Assembly: GCA_035319125.1 (NCBI GenBank)
Contig: DATHDG010000011.1
Location: 62,001-126,000 of the forward strand
Direction: 5' to 3'
From: Fen-1308 sp035319125
GTDB taxonomy: Bacteria; Nitrospirota; Thermodesulfovibrionia; Thermodesulfovibrionales; Dissulfurispiraceae
DNA: 64,000 nucleotides
Made by a program: the position numbers and the translations under genes. Below, in pieces: positions 42,135 through 50,661 of the stretch. Every line of letters starts with the position of its first letter. The stretch's first letter is position 1. Under the pieces are notes generated by a model. It saw only the letters and a list, made by a program, of their open reading frames with translations, was not told the DNA's origin and did not search any database.

Positions 42135-42380
42135 TCAATTCAAAACTGACTGCAATGAAGCATCTACAATTTCTCTCATCACATCAAACTGGGAGATCGC
42201 TTTTGTGCTGCATACTTCGCATATGCCGTCACCAAACGCGACGTTATTATATTCCAGGCTTAACCCGCTTTTTTCTTCCCAGTGCCCCACATCATTTCGC
42301 AATCTTCCGCACCGTATGCACTTTGTTATAAGAATCCTTATCGTATTGATACCGCACCTCCAGCGAAGAAATATTTTCAT
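42135..42380 (-). CDS. Small zinc-ribbon-like protein
   Basis: An 81-residue protein with CIRCGRLRND and GICEVC, two Cys-x2-Cys pairs about 30 residues apart. The pattern resembles the short C-terminal metal-binding tail (C.KC..IRDD..W...SHGICP.C) attached to many histidine kinases and receivers of this kind of bacterium. Here it is a separate gene, 60 bp downstream of a degenerate receiver in the same direction. Confidence 0.6.
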   Translation of the reverse strand: MKIFLRWRCGINTIRILITKCIRCGRLRNDVGHWEEKSGLSLEYNNVAFGDGICEVCSTKAISQFDVMREIVDASLQSVLN

Positions 42381-42440
42381 GCGTTCCAGTATAGTCTTTC
42401 AGTTATTTAATCTAATTCTGCCGTTTCTCATTTCATCAAA

Positions 42441-42902
42441 TCAGATGCGAAGAGTGCTGTATATCAGTTCAATGCTTAATGGTTTCCTGATATATCCGTT
42501 AACTTTCGAATCATCCAGTATATTTTGTACTTCACGTGGTTCCTTTTCGGACATCGCAAATATTTTTGTGTCGGGATAATAATATTTTGTGTAGTATATC
42601 AGCTCAAAATTGCGCATAACCGGTACATTGAGCGCGGTCAAAAGGATATTCACAGTACACGTCTTAAGAACTTGCGCAGCAGCTTTTCCTGTTTGAGTTG
42701 TATAGACATTATAGTGCTTGGCGCAGAGCGCAAAACTATAAGAAAGCTGGGCCAGCACGCCTGGGTCTTCATCCGCTATCAGAATACTGGAAACACCATT
42801 ATAGAGGCGTGTTTGATTCAGGCTATGAAGCAAGTTGGGCTGATCGTTTAAAGAACTGTCCTCTCTTATGCCTAACATGTCATCCGCCATTTGCGGATTC
42901 AT
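42441..42902 (-). CDS. Degenerate receiver-domain protein
   Basis: A 153-residue protein whose residues from about 38 on form a receiver domain: SILIADEDPGVL with the acidic pair, then NILLTALNVPVM where the phosphoacceptor Asp (usual TDLNMP) is replaced by Ala, and GYIRKPL with the conserved Lys. It therefore cannot be phosphorylated in the usual way. No output domain. The start at 42902 has GGGGGCAAAT upstream; a longer frame to 42980 runs through the preceding gene. Confidence 0.7.
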   Translation of the reverse strand: MNPQMADDMLGIREDSSLNDQPNLLHSLNQTRLYNGVSSILIADEDPGVLAQLSYSFALCAKHYNVYTTQTGKAAAQVLKTCTVNILLTALNVPVMRNFELIYYTKYYYPDTKIFAMSEKEPREVQNILDDSKVNGYIRKPLSIELIYSTLRI

Positions 42903-43131
42903 ATTTGCCCCCATTTGCACTGATGCCCGTCGGCTTATGACTCTTGAGACGCTTAGTAATGCCCGAGTACGAATAATCATTCATGGCAACGCGCTTGAGG
43001 AAAACAGGACACGCACAATAAGTATCCTTGAAACATAGGCGGCCCAGTTCATCAATACCAGGCACACGCTTGTCGGCTGCGGCGTCGCACATGCCAAAGT
43101 TATATTTATTCTTAAAGTAAGGGCAGATCAT
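42880..43131 (-). CDS. Small Cys-rich protein before the degenerate receiver
   Basis: An 83-residue protein with cysteines in MICPYFKNKYNFGMCDA and LGRLCFKDTYCACPVF, a C-P-Y-F...G-x-C...C-F...C-P spacing suggestive of a small metal-binding module. CTAGGGGG precedes the ATG. Its end overlaps the receiver start by 23 bp, so both are translated from one message. Function unknown. Confidence 0.65.
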   Translation of the reverse strand: MICPYFKNKYNFGMCDAAADKRVPGIDELGRLCFKDTYCACPVFLKRVAMNDYSYSGITKRLKSHKPTGISANGGKYESANGG

Positions 43132-43505
43132 AATTAAACCCCCTAGTGAACCGATCTCAAAAACAATCGTATTTTAAGTTTAGCTGTTGAATGGATAATA
43201 AGATATAAGCGAATTACTGAAAATAATGTAAGACTGGAACATTCTAAATGTAAGTATTAACCCTACGCTGCAGAAAGTAGGAACAATATTGTCCGGACTC
43301 AATGACAATTCACAGAGACAAAGGTATCTTATGACTTTTCATCCAGAGGTAATTAATCTCCATACCGGATTACATGCAAAAAATAGATCACAAATGGGCG
43401 AGACTGCTGCTGCTCTTAGACAGCGCCGAGAATGCCGAATTGTTCAGAGAGTTTGGATAGTGCTGCGAACTTTGCGCTCTCCATAACTACTGTTGTTCCG
43501 ACAAC
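43132..43505. other. 374-bp stretch without convincing gene
   Basis: It contains the palindrome ACAATATTGT at 43283-43292 and AT-rich sequence upstream of the Cys-rich gene, likely its promoter region. A 65-codon frame at 43289-43486 is open but lacks a ribosome site and motifs. Confidence 0.45.
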
Positions 43506-44009
43506 TTAAATCGGGCAAATGCCCTTATGCTGACAGGCTTCTTCCTTCTTTCTTGCTTCGACTCTCGCCTGCTTTCTCCTCATTGCTTCGAGATTCCGCC
43601 TTTGTTCAAGATCAGATTCTATTATTAACCCGGGCACAGGCTTGGGCTTGCCATTTTCGTCCAAAGCAACAAAGGTAAGATAAGCAGAGGCAGTATGCCT
43701 CACTTCGCCGGTAAGGTAATTTTCAGCTTCCACGCGTACGCCTATTTCCATTGACGACTTGCCGACCATGTTGAGGCTGGCCCTGAGGAAGAGCACATCT
43801 CCCACGAAGACAGGGTGATGGAACTCCAGGCGGTCGATTGAAGCCGTTACCGCGTTGCACCGCGCGTGCCTGCTGGCAACGACTGCGGCTGCCGAGTCGA
43901 TAAGTTTCATTATGACACCGCCGTGCACATTGCCGGCCGGATTTGTGTCCTGGGGAAGCATGACCTGAGCCATTGTTACGCATGTTTCCGAAACGGTTTT
44001 ATCTTTCAT
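43506..44009 (-). CDS. Hotdog-fold acyl-CoA thioesterase
   Basis: A 167-residue protein with the acyl-CoA thioesterase pattern MLPQDTNPAGNVHGGVIMKLIDSAA (family motif N-x-x-G-x-x-x-GG) and RLEFHHPVFVGD. Members such as YciA hydrolyse acyl-CoAs. The C-terminal 30 residues are charged and probably disordered. GGAGGTTAGTA precedes the ATG, which overlaps the upstream kinase gene by 11 bp. Confidence 0.9.
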   Translation of the reverse strand: MKDKTVSETCVTMAQVMLPQDTNPAGNVHGGVIMKLIDSAAAVVASRHARCNAVTASIDRLEFHHPVFVGDVLFLRASLNMVGKSSMEIGVRVEAENYLTGEVRHTASAYLTFVALDENGKPKPVPGLIIESDLEQRRNLEAMRRKQARVEARKKEEACQHKGICPI

Positions 44010-45384
44010 TACTAACCTCCACTGGTATATTTGAGGGAATTGAAAATATGAAGGTGCTGCCTTTGCCTACTGAGCTTTCCACCCGAATGCGACCTCCGTG
44101 CAATTCAACTATATTCTTGCAAATGCTAAGACCAAGACCTGAGCCGCCCCTGTTTTCCTGATCGATCTGACTGAACGGCATGAATAGCTTTTCTTGGTTT
44201 TTGGGTGATATTCCCGCCCCTGTATCTGCAATGCTGAACTCTGTCGCCGATTCTTTTGAGGTAACCCGAATAGTGATCATGCCTCCATCATTAGTATGCC
44301 GCACTGCATTGTTTAAAAGATTTAGCAGTACCTGCTTCAGCCTTAATTTGTCAGCCATGATTGTCTCAGGTGCTGAATTAGTTTCAGTCACGATTCTAAT
44401 ACCGCTCTTTTCAGTTGCAGCACAAATCAGATCCAGAGATTCTTTGATAATTGCAACGACAGGAATTCTCTCGATTTTGAGTTCAAGTTTCCCTGCCTCG
44501 ATTTTGGAGAGATCTCGTATGTCATTTGTAAGATGCAATAGATGTAAGCCGCTTTCGTTTATGTATTTTATGTATTCAAGCTGTGATGCTGAAAGTGAGT
44601 GCGTGCAATCATCCATCAGAAATTCAGAAAATCCGATAATGGAATTAAGGGGCGTCCTCAGTTCGTGACCGATGTGCGTCAGAAATTCCGACTTTGCGTA
44701 GCTGGCCGCTTCTGCTTTCTCCCGATCCAGCTCGACTTCCGCCGCCTTCTTGCGCTCGGAAATATCCCGCACTGTAACCAGGATCCGTTGCTGCCTCTCT
44801 ATGAGTGCCGGTTTCATGTTGACTTCAGTCCAGAATAGTTCACCGTTATGCTTCTTGCACAGCCACTCAAATAGCTGAGGGCCATCTGTGCCACATGCTC
44901 TAATCTTTCGTACCGCTTCCTTCTGGTTGAAATCCGGCCCTCCGGCGCTTATGGCCCCCACATCGAGCTTAAGCGCTTCTTCGTACGTATAACCATACAG
45001 CTCGCACATGCGCTGGTTAACATCCTGTATGACTCCGGTGACCGGATCATGGAGGAAAATCGCGTCATTCACTGAATCAAAAATTGTCCTGAACCTTGTT
45101 TCGCTTTCGCGCAGCGAATCTTCGGCCATTTGCCGCGCAGCGGCATAGCGGTTTATCAGCCAATATAAAAGCAGAGATGTGATGGCCACATAGAGCCATC
45201 CCTTCAGGATGCTCAGCGATGCGAAAACTCCCGTATTAAAGGAAATCTGAGAAAGAAGAATGTCGGAGAGAAGAATCCATAAACTGCCGATTGCGGCATA
45301 GATAAGCGCTATACTTAGTGGAGTGAGGGAGCTACTGCTACGGTGCCCCTGAGTACTGAATTGATCTTTGGAATTTATAGGCAT
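43999..45384 (-). CDS. PAS-domain sensor histidine kinase
   Basis: A 461-residue membrane kinase: two membrane spans near the N-terminus (about 25-85), a PAS domain (RFRTIFDSVNDAIFLHD, about 110-225), the H-box FLTHIGHELRTPLNS and the N/G boxes LLNNAVRHT, DTGAGI and GGSGLGLSI. The signal is unknown and no response regulator with a DNA-binding domain is adjacent. The start at 45384 is chosen because upstream codons to 45576 overlap the divergent permease gene; a TATAAT lies just before the ATG. Confidence 0.88.
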   Translation of the reverse strand: MPINSKDQFSTQGHRSSSSLTPLSIALIYAAIGSLWILLSDILLSQISFNTGVFASLSILKGWLYVAITSLLLYWLINRYAAARQMAEDSLRESETRFRTIFDSVNDAIFLHDPVTGVIQDVNQRMCELYGYTYEEALKLDVGAISAGGPDFNQKEAVRKIRACGTDGPQLFEWLCKKHNGELFWTEVNMKPALIERQQRILVTVRDISERKKAAEVELDREKAEAASYAKSEFLTHIGHELRTPLNSIIGFSEFLMDDCTHSLSASQLEYIKYINESGLHLLHLTNDIRDLSKIEAGKLELKIERIPVVAIIKESLDLICAATEKSGIRIVTETNSAPETIMADKLRLKQVLLNLLNNAVRHTNDGGMITIRVTSKESATEFSIADTGAGISPKNQEKLFMPFSQIDQENRGGSGLGLSICKNIVELHGGRIRVESSVGKGSTFIFSIPSNIPVEVSNER

Positions 45385-45492
45385 GTCATTACATATTATA
45401 ACAGGATTCAGTGCTGACTGAAGGTATAGATATGTTTTAACAGTGCATGTTAAGTCATTGACTTTACCTTGAGCATCAATTAATTTACATAT

Positions 45493-46473
45493 ATGCTGTC
45501 CTTTATACTCAGGCGTCTGCTGCTGATGGTGCCACTTATATTCGGCATTACCCTTGTCAGTTTCACGGTGATACATCTTGCGCCCGGTGGGCCTGTAGAG
45601 GTTGAGACTGAAATGTCGCTAAAGACCTCGGTGCAGGCGCGTGAAAACCTCAAGAAACTCTATGGTCTGGACAAGCCGCTTCATGAACAATACATTGACT
45701 GGTTGATGCGTTTTGTGCGTCTTGACTTCGGGAAATCATTTGTAGACGGCAAGAAGGTGATCAACAAGATTGGCGAACGCGTCCCTGTTACTGTAGCCAT
45801 AAATATACTTTCACTTCTTGTAACTTTCTGCTTAGCCGTTCCTATAGGCGTTTTGTCTGCCGCGCGCCAGTTTTCCCTCCTGGACAGGCTTACAACTGTA
45901 TTTGTTTTTGTCGGATTCTCTGCACCGTCGTTCTGGGTGGCGCTTCTGAGCATGTATCTGTTTGGGCTGACTCTGGGATGGTTGCCGATATCGGGCATTC
46001 AGAGCCTTGATGTTTCCGGTATGTGGTGGATGGAAAGGTTGGCGGATTGGGCAAAGCATCTTGTACTTCCGCTCTTGATCGGTTCATTGGGCGCTCTCGC
46101 CGGACTGAGCCGATATAGCAGATCGAGCATGCTTGAGGTGATCCGGCAGGATTATATAAGGACAGCCCGAGCCAAGGGACTAAGGGAGTCGCGAGTTATT
46201 GTACTCCATGCCATGAAAAATACACTTATGCCTATCATTACCATACTTGGCCTGGCGGTGCCGGGATTCATAGGCGGCTCGGTAATTATGGAGACAATCT
46301 TTGCGATTCCTGGAATGGGGCAGCTCTTTTTTCAGTCTGCCATGTCTCGTGATTATCCGACCATAATGGGGATATTGGTTATAGGAGCTGTTCTTACATT
46401 GATTGGTAACTTTATGGCAGATATCTCTTATGCCCTGGCTGACCCGCGGATCAGGGTCGGCAATGAGCAATAA
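45493..46473 (+). CDS. DppB-type ABC transporter permease
   Basis: A 326-residue permease with the N-terminal span typical of DppB/OppB (FILRRLLLMVPLIFGITLVSF), HLAPGGPVE and the cytoplasmic EAA loop RTARAKGLRESRVIVLHAMKN. It forms the channel for peptides or nickel-like substrates with the next gene. No substrate-binding protein or ATPase gene is adjacent. Confidence 0.9.
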   Translation: MLSFILRRLLLMVPLIFGITLVSFTVIHLAPGGPVEVETEMSLKTSVQARENLKKLYGLDKPLHEQYIDWLMRFVRLDFGKSFVDGKKVINKIGERVPVTVAINILSLLVTFCLAVPIGVLSAARQFSLLDRLTTVFVFVGFSAPSFWVALLSMYLFGLTLGWLPISGIQSLDVSGMWWMERLADWAKHLVLPLLIGSLGALAGLSRYSRSSMLEVIRQDYIRTARAKGLRESRVIVLHAMKNTLMPIITILGLAVPGFIGGSVIMETIFAIPGMGQLFFQSAMSRDYPTIMGILVIGAVLTLIGNFMADISYALADPRIRVGNEQ

Positions 46474-47318
46474 TGATAGCCGTCATATGGCGAAGATTCA
46501 AAAGGAACCGCCTCTCTGTGGCGGGGCTGGCAGTCATTTTTTTTATTGCAGCTGTGGCGATTGCCGCACCAATTGTTGCACCTTATGATCCATTTGCGAT
46601 AGACGTTTATAACGTTATTACTGCTCCTTGTTCCGACCATCTGCTGGGGACTGACGAGCTTGGCCGCGACATACTGTCCAGAATGATATGGGGCAGTCGC
46701 GTTTCTCTTTCTGTAGGATTCGTGGCGGTTGGCATTGCGACTGTTATAGGCATTATAGTCGGGGCCGCTGCCGGTTATTACGGAAAAGTCTGGGATGCAA
46801 CTCTCATGCGTTTTGTCGACATAATGCTCTGCTTCCCAACGCTGTTTCTAATCCTTGCAATTATTGCTATTATCGGGCCAAGCATATGGGTGATAATGGT
46901 TGTGATAGGGATTACGGGCTGGATGGATGTGTCACGGCTGGTAAGAGCGGAGATGCTCTCATTGAAGGAAAGAGACTTTGTGTCAGCGGCAAGGGCTGTG
47001 GGAGCCGGCGACTTGCGGATTATCTGCAGACATATTCTGCCCAATGCTTTATCTCCGGTGTTTGTGTCGGCGACACTTGGAGTCGCCGGTGCGATATTGA
47101 CAGAGTCAGGGCTGTCATTCCTTGGGCTTGGAGTGCAGCCGCCCAATGCAAGCTGGGGGAATATTCTGTCGTCGGGAAAAGATTATATAACTGTGGGAGC
47201 CTGGTGGCTGTCCTTCTTTCCGGGTATCGCCATATTGGTTACGGTGCTGAGCTATAATCTTGTCGGTGAGGGACTGAGAGACGCGCTTGACCCAAGGCTC
47301 TGGCGTTCAGATAAATGA
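46473..47318 (+). CDS. DppC-type ABC transporter permease
   Basis: A 281-residue partner permease: HLLGTDELGRDILSRMIWGSRVSL is the DppC/OppC hallmark, followed by the EAA loop SAARAVGAGDLRIICRHILPNA. Its ATG overlaps the stop codon of the DppB-type gene by one base, so the two form one channel. The glnE gene follows 1 bp later. Confidence 0.92.
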   Translation: MIAVIWRRFKRNRLSVAGLAVIFFIAAVAIAAPIVAPYDPFAIDVYNVITAPCSDHLLGTDELGRDILSRMIWGSRVSLSVGFVAVGIATVIGIIVGAAAGYYGKVWDATLMRFVDIMLCFPTLFLILAIIAIIGPSIWVIMVVIGITGWMDVSRLVRAEMLSLKERDFVSAARAVGAGDLRIICRHILPNALSPVFVSATLGVAGAILTESGLSFLGLGVQPPNASWGNILSSGKDYITVGAWWLSFFPGIAILVTVLSYNLVGEGLRDALDPRLWRSDK

Positions 47319-47319
47319 A

Positions 47320-50127
47320 ATGAGAGATATCTCCGACCTGCCTGATCCGGAACGTGCCCGCAAAAATATCGAGTCGCTGTTATCGGCCCACCCGGGCACG
47401 AGAGAACGCGTGGATGAGCATTACAATAGGATAGCAGCGCTCTTTTCTTACAGCCAATTTCTAGCCAATTATTCAGTGCAATATCCTGATGCGCTTTTTG
47501 CGGCGCTTGACGGTATAAACAATCCTCTTGACATCCATATCCTTGCCTGTGAATTGCAAGAATCATTGAGCTCATGCAGATCGGTTGGAGAGGGGATGAG
47601 GGCGATACGTCGGTTTCGTAAAGACAAGCAGTTAAGGATCACACTCAGAGACATTCTGCATATAGCGGATCTTCCTGAGATAATGCTTGAGATGAGTAGT
47701 CTCGCTGATGTAATCCTCAGACAATCGCTTGAATTCGTCGAATCCTTTCTGATGCAGAGGTACGGCAGTCCGGAAAACAATGCTTTCAGTGTGATTGCCA
47801 TGGGCAAATTGGGAGCCGATGAGTTGAACTTCAGCTCGGATGTGGATGTCATATTTGCATATAGAGACGAAGGGGAGACCTCTGGAGTATCGTCGATTCC
47901 TGGAGTCATTATGAACCGCGTGTCGGCATTCGAGTATTACATTAAGCTTGCGGAGGAATTAACTAAATTCGTCTCGTCAAATACTGAGGACGGTTTTGCT
48001 TATCGCGTGGACCTAAGATTAAGGCCGCAGGGACAACGAGGCAGTCTAGCCTTATCTTTGAGAGGCTATGAGGATTATTACGAATCCTGGGGACAGCTCT
48101 GGGAGAAGGCAGCGCTTCTGCGGGCAAGACCCGTAGCCGGGGACGAAAAGCTGGGTTCTGACTTTCTCTCCATGATCGAGCCGTTTATTTATCGTAAATA
48201 TCTCGACCTCGAAACGATCGATGAGATAAAGCGCATGAAGTCTCAGGTCGAGCAGCTCAAGAGCGGAACTTTTAGCCGGGATATAAAGAGAGGATATGGC
48301 GGTATAAGGGAGATAGAGTTCTTTATACAAATATTCCAGCTTATTTACGGCGGCAAAGTGCCGGCTCTCCGTGAGCGGAGCACTCTCAAAGCGCTGCATC
48401 GCCTGGTGCAGAAAGGGCTTATAGGCTATGATGACCTTGGCCATCTCACTGACAATTATCTTTTCCTGCGCACTCTCGAACATCGTATTCAACAAATGAA
48501 TGACTTGCAAACCCATAGCCTGCCTGTCGGCGACGTTGAACTGGACATTTTGGGTAAGAAAATGAATTTTTCGGGCAGACAAGATTTTATGGCAGGGCTC
48601 GATAAAAGAAGAAAGAAGGTTCGGGAGATATACGATTCTCTTTTTTATATGCGCCAGGACAACAAGGCTTCGACGAATGAAGAAGCAGGCAATGATGTAA
48701 TGAGCCGTATATTCTGGGATGTCGAAACGCCGATCAAACAATGCATGAGCGAGGAGCTTTCAAATCGTGGGGTTAGGGATACTGACAGGGCTATCAACCA
48801 CTTAATGCAGATTCGCAACAATATATATCATTTCCAGACCATAAGAGGCAGGAGATTACTTGAAGAAATCGTGCCGATGTTTGTGGACAAGGCGCTTAAT
48901 AGCGGCAACCCGGATGCAGCCTTGCTGCAGCTTGTCGGATTTTCCGGGCTTTTGGCTGCGAGCGAATCGTATCTTGACACTATAATCCAGAGGCCTGAAG
49001 CAGTGGACGCTTTGAGTTTTGTGTTTTCTCACAGTGAGTATTTGTCCAAGATAATAATGAGTAATCCCGAATATATGGAAACACGGCTGGAGGGGCAGAG
49101 CAGGAGAAAGACACTTGCCTTTTCTGAGGCAGAGCTTGATCTACTCATAAACAGAAAGGGCGAATCATCTGCAATTCGGCTTTACAGACGGCTTGAGGAG
49201 ATAAGGCTTGGTATTCTTTTCCTGAATGGCGCGATAGATGTAGTGCGCCTCATGAAAGGTATCAGTACCGTAGCGCAGTCAGTTCTTTCGGTAATCATGC
49301 GTCGCTATGGAATGCCATTTGTTGTAGTTGGTTTTGGTAAGCTAGGGGGTGGAGAAATAATTTTCAACTCCGATCTGGACCTTGTCTTTGTCAGTCTAGG
49401 AGAGCCGCGCCTGGAAGATATAAAAGACGCTGAAGTCCTTCTAAAGCTTCTAATGTCATATACTAAAGACGGCGTTGCGTATAAGGTGGACGTGCGGCTA
49501 AGGCCTGACGGCAGCAAAGGACCGCTTGTAAATTCGATTGCCGGGATTACCAATTATTATCTCAAGAGCGCTCAAATATGGGAGCTTCAGGCCTTGCTAA
49601 AAGCACGTCCATTGAGCGGAGAACGAAAGGCCGCGCAGAATTTTGCTAAGGTAAGGAAGAAGGTTTTGATAGAGAGGGTGAATGAAATTTCCATTGAAGA
49701 TATCAGGCATATGCGTGAAAGAATCCAAAGGGAACTTTCCAGGGATGCTGTCGCATCTGGTCTTTATGACATTAAACTTGGACAGGGCGGTATTGAAGAA
49801 CTCGAATTCGCGATTCAATATCTGCAATTGAAAAGTTGTCCCAGGAACTCGACCATACTGGTACAGAATACACTTGATGCCATAGGCAGACTGGCTATTG
49901 CAGGAGTCATTACACAGGCTGACGCTTTTGAGCTAAAGGAAATTTATATATTCCACAGGACAATTGAGACTGTGCTTAGGCTTAGGAGCGAAACTCTGCT
50001 TAAAGAAGGCAGCGATACCTGGCGAAGTGCTGCCCAACTTTCCGGCGTTACTGAAGAGAAGCTTTTCGAGGCGCTTAATGCTAGGAGAAAATGGGTTAGA
50101 GATTTTATGGACAAGATTGCTGATTGA
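47320..50127 (+). CDS. glnE: Glutamine synthetase adenylyltransferase/deadenylase GlnE
   Basis: A 935-residue protein with two nucleotidyltransferase domains, each with its own active site: AMGKLGADELNFSSDVDVIF (about residue 160-180) and GFGKLGGGEIIFNSDLDLVF (about 670-690), plus the linked GYGGIREIEFFIQ and GQGGIEELEFAIQ motifs. It adenylylates and deadenylylates glutamine synthetase in response to P-II and glutamine. The ATG at 47320 follows the permease stop directly; a TTG at 47287 inside the permease gene is possible. It links to the nitrogen cluster further downstream. Confidence 0.95.
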   Translation: MRDISDLPDPERARKNIESLLSAHPGTRERVDEHYNRIAALFSYSQFLANYSVQYPDALFAALDGINNPLDIHILACELQESLSSCRSVGEGMRAIRRFRKDKQLRITLRDILHIADLPEIMLEMSSLADVILRQSLEFVESFLMQRYGSPENNAFSVIAMGKLGADELNFSSDVDVIFAYRDEGETSGVSSIPGVIMNRVSAFEYYIKLAEELTKFVSSNTEDGFAYRVDLRLRPQGQRGSLALSLRGYEDYYESWGQLWEKAALLRARPVAGDEKLGSDFLSMIEPFIYRKYLDLETIDEIKRMKSQVEQLKSGTFSRDIKRGYGGIREIEFFIQIFQLIYGGKVPALRERSTLKALHRLVQKGLIGYDDLGHLTDNYLFLRTLEHRIQQMNDLQTHSLPVGDVELDILGKKMNFSGRQDFMAGLDKRRKKVREIYDSLFYMRQDNKASTNEEAGNDVMSRIFWDVETPIKQCMSEELSNRGVRDTDRAINHLMQIRNNIYHFQTIRGRRLLEEIVPMFVDKALNSGNPDAALLQLVGFSGLLAASESYLDTIIQRPEAVDALSFVFSHSEYLSKIIMSNPEYMETRLEGQSRRKTLAFSEAELDLLINRKGESSAIRLYRRLEEIRLGILFLNGAIDVVRLMKGISTVAQSVLSVIMRRYGMPFVVVGFGKLGGGEIIFNSDLDLVFVSLGEPRLEDIKDAEVLLKLLMSYTKDGVAYKVDVRLRPDGSKGPLVNSIAGITNYYLKSAQIWELQALLKARPLSGERKAAQNFAKVRKKVLIERVNEISIEDIRHMRERIQRELSRDAVASGLYDIKLGQGGIEELEFAIQYLQLKSCPRNSTILVQNTLDAIGRLAIAGVITQADAFELKEIYIFHRTIETVLRLRSETLLKEGSDTWRSAAQLSGVTEEKLFEALNARRKWVRDFMDKIAD

Positions 50128-50240
50128 CTCATGTCGCAGATTTATAGCAGCGTCATTTGTCTTATATATGCATGGTTCATATAATTGAAAAATATAACGC
50201 CATTGCGATGTTATAGATATCTAATTGAACGGAGGCTGAT

Positions 50241-50651
50241 ATGGGAATTATCGTGAGGATTATGTTTGCAGTTGTATCTATCGTTCTTTATGCGCAGGCT
50301 GCTTTTGGTGCACCGAATATGCAGGATGGACTTTGGGAAGTCACGACTACAGTAGAGATGAAAGGTATGCCTGCCGGCATGATGAAGCCTATGACGCATA
50401 CCACCTGCATAACCCGCAAGGATTCAGTACCCGCAAAGCCGCCCAAGTCAGACTGTAAGATGTCAGATATGAATTCGTCGGGAAACACAGTTTCATGGAC
50501 TATCACCTGCCCAGAATCAATTAGCAAAAGCACTATCACATATGCCGGCACAACATTTGAGGGCACGACTGAAACTTCCGGCAATAGAGGCGGTGAAAAA
50601 ATGCATATGAAAAGCAGGATGAAGGGAAAGAGAATCGGACCGTGTAAATAA
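50241..50651 (+). CDS. DUF3617-type secreted protein
   Basis: A 136-residue protein with a signal peptide (IMFAVVSIVLYAQAAFGA) and the DUF3617 pattern GLWEVTTTVEMKGMPAG ... TTCITRKDS ... CKMSDMNSSGNTVSWTITC. Periplasmic, with four cysteines likely paired. Ribosome site GGAGGCTGAT. Function of the family is unknown. Confidence 0.85.
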   Translation: MGIIVRIMFAVVSIVLYAQAAFGAPNMQDGLWEVTTTVEMKGMPAGMMKPMTHTTCITRKDSVPAKPPKSDCKMSDMNSSGNTVSWTITCPESISKSTITYAGTTFEGTTETSGNRGGEKMHMKSRMKGKRIGPCK

Positions 50652-50661
50652 AGGGAATCCA

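Noticed and set aside
43289..43486. 65-codon open frame upstream of the thioesterase region
   Set aside because: Begins at the edge of an AT-rich palindrome, lacks a ribosome site and shows no protein-like pattern.
45384..45576. 64-codon N-terminal extension of the PAS histidine kinase
   Set aside because: It overlaps the divergent permease gene and carries no membrane or domain features; the ATG at 45384 begins just before the first membrane span.
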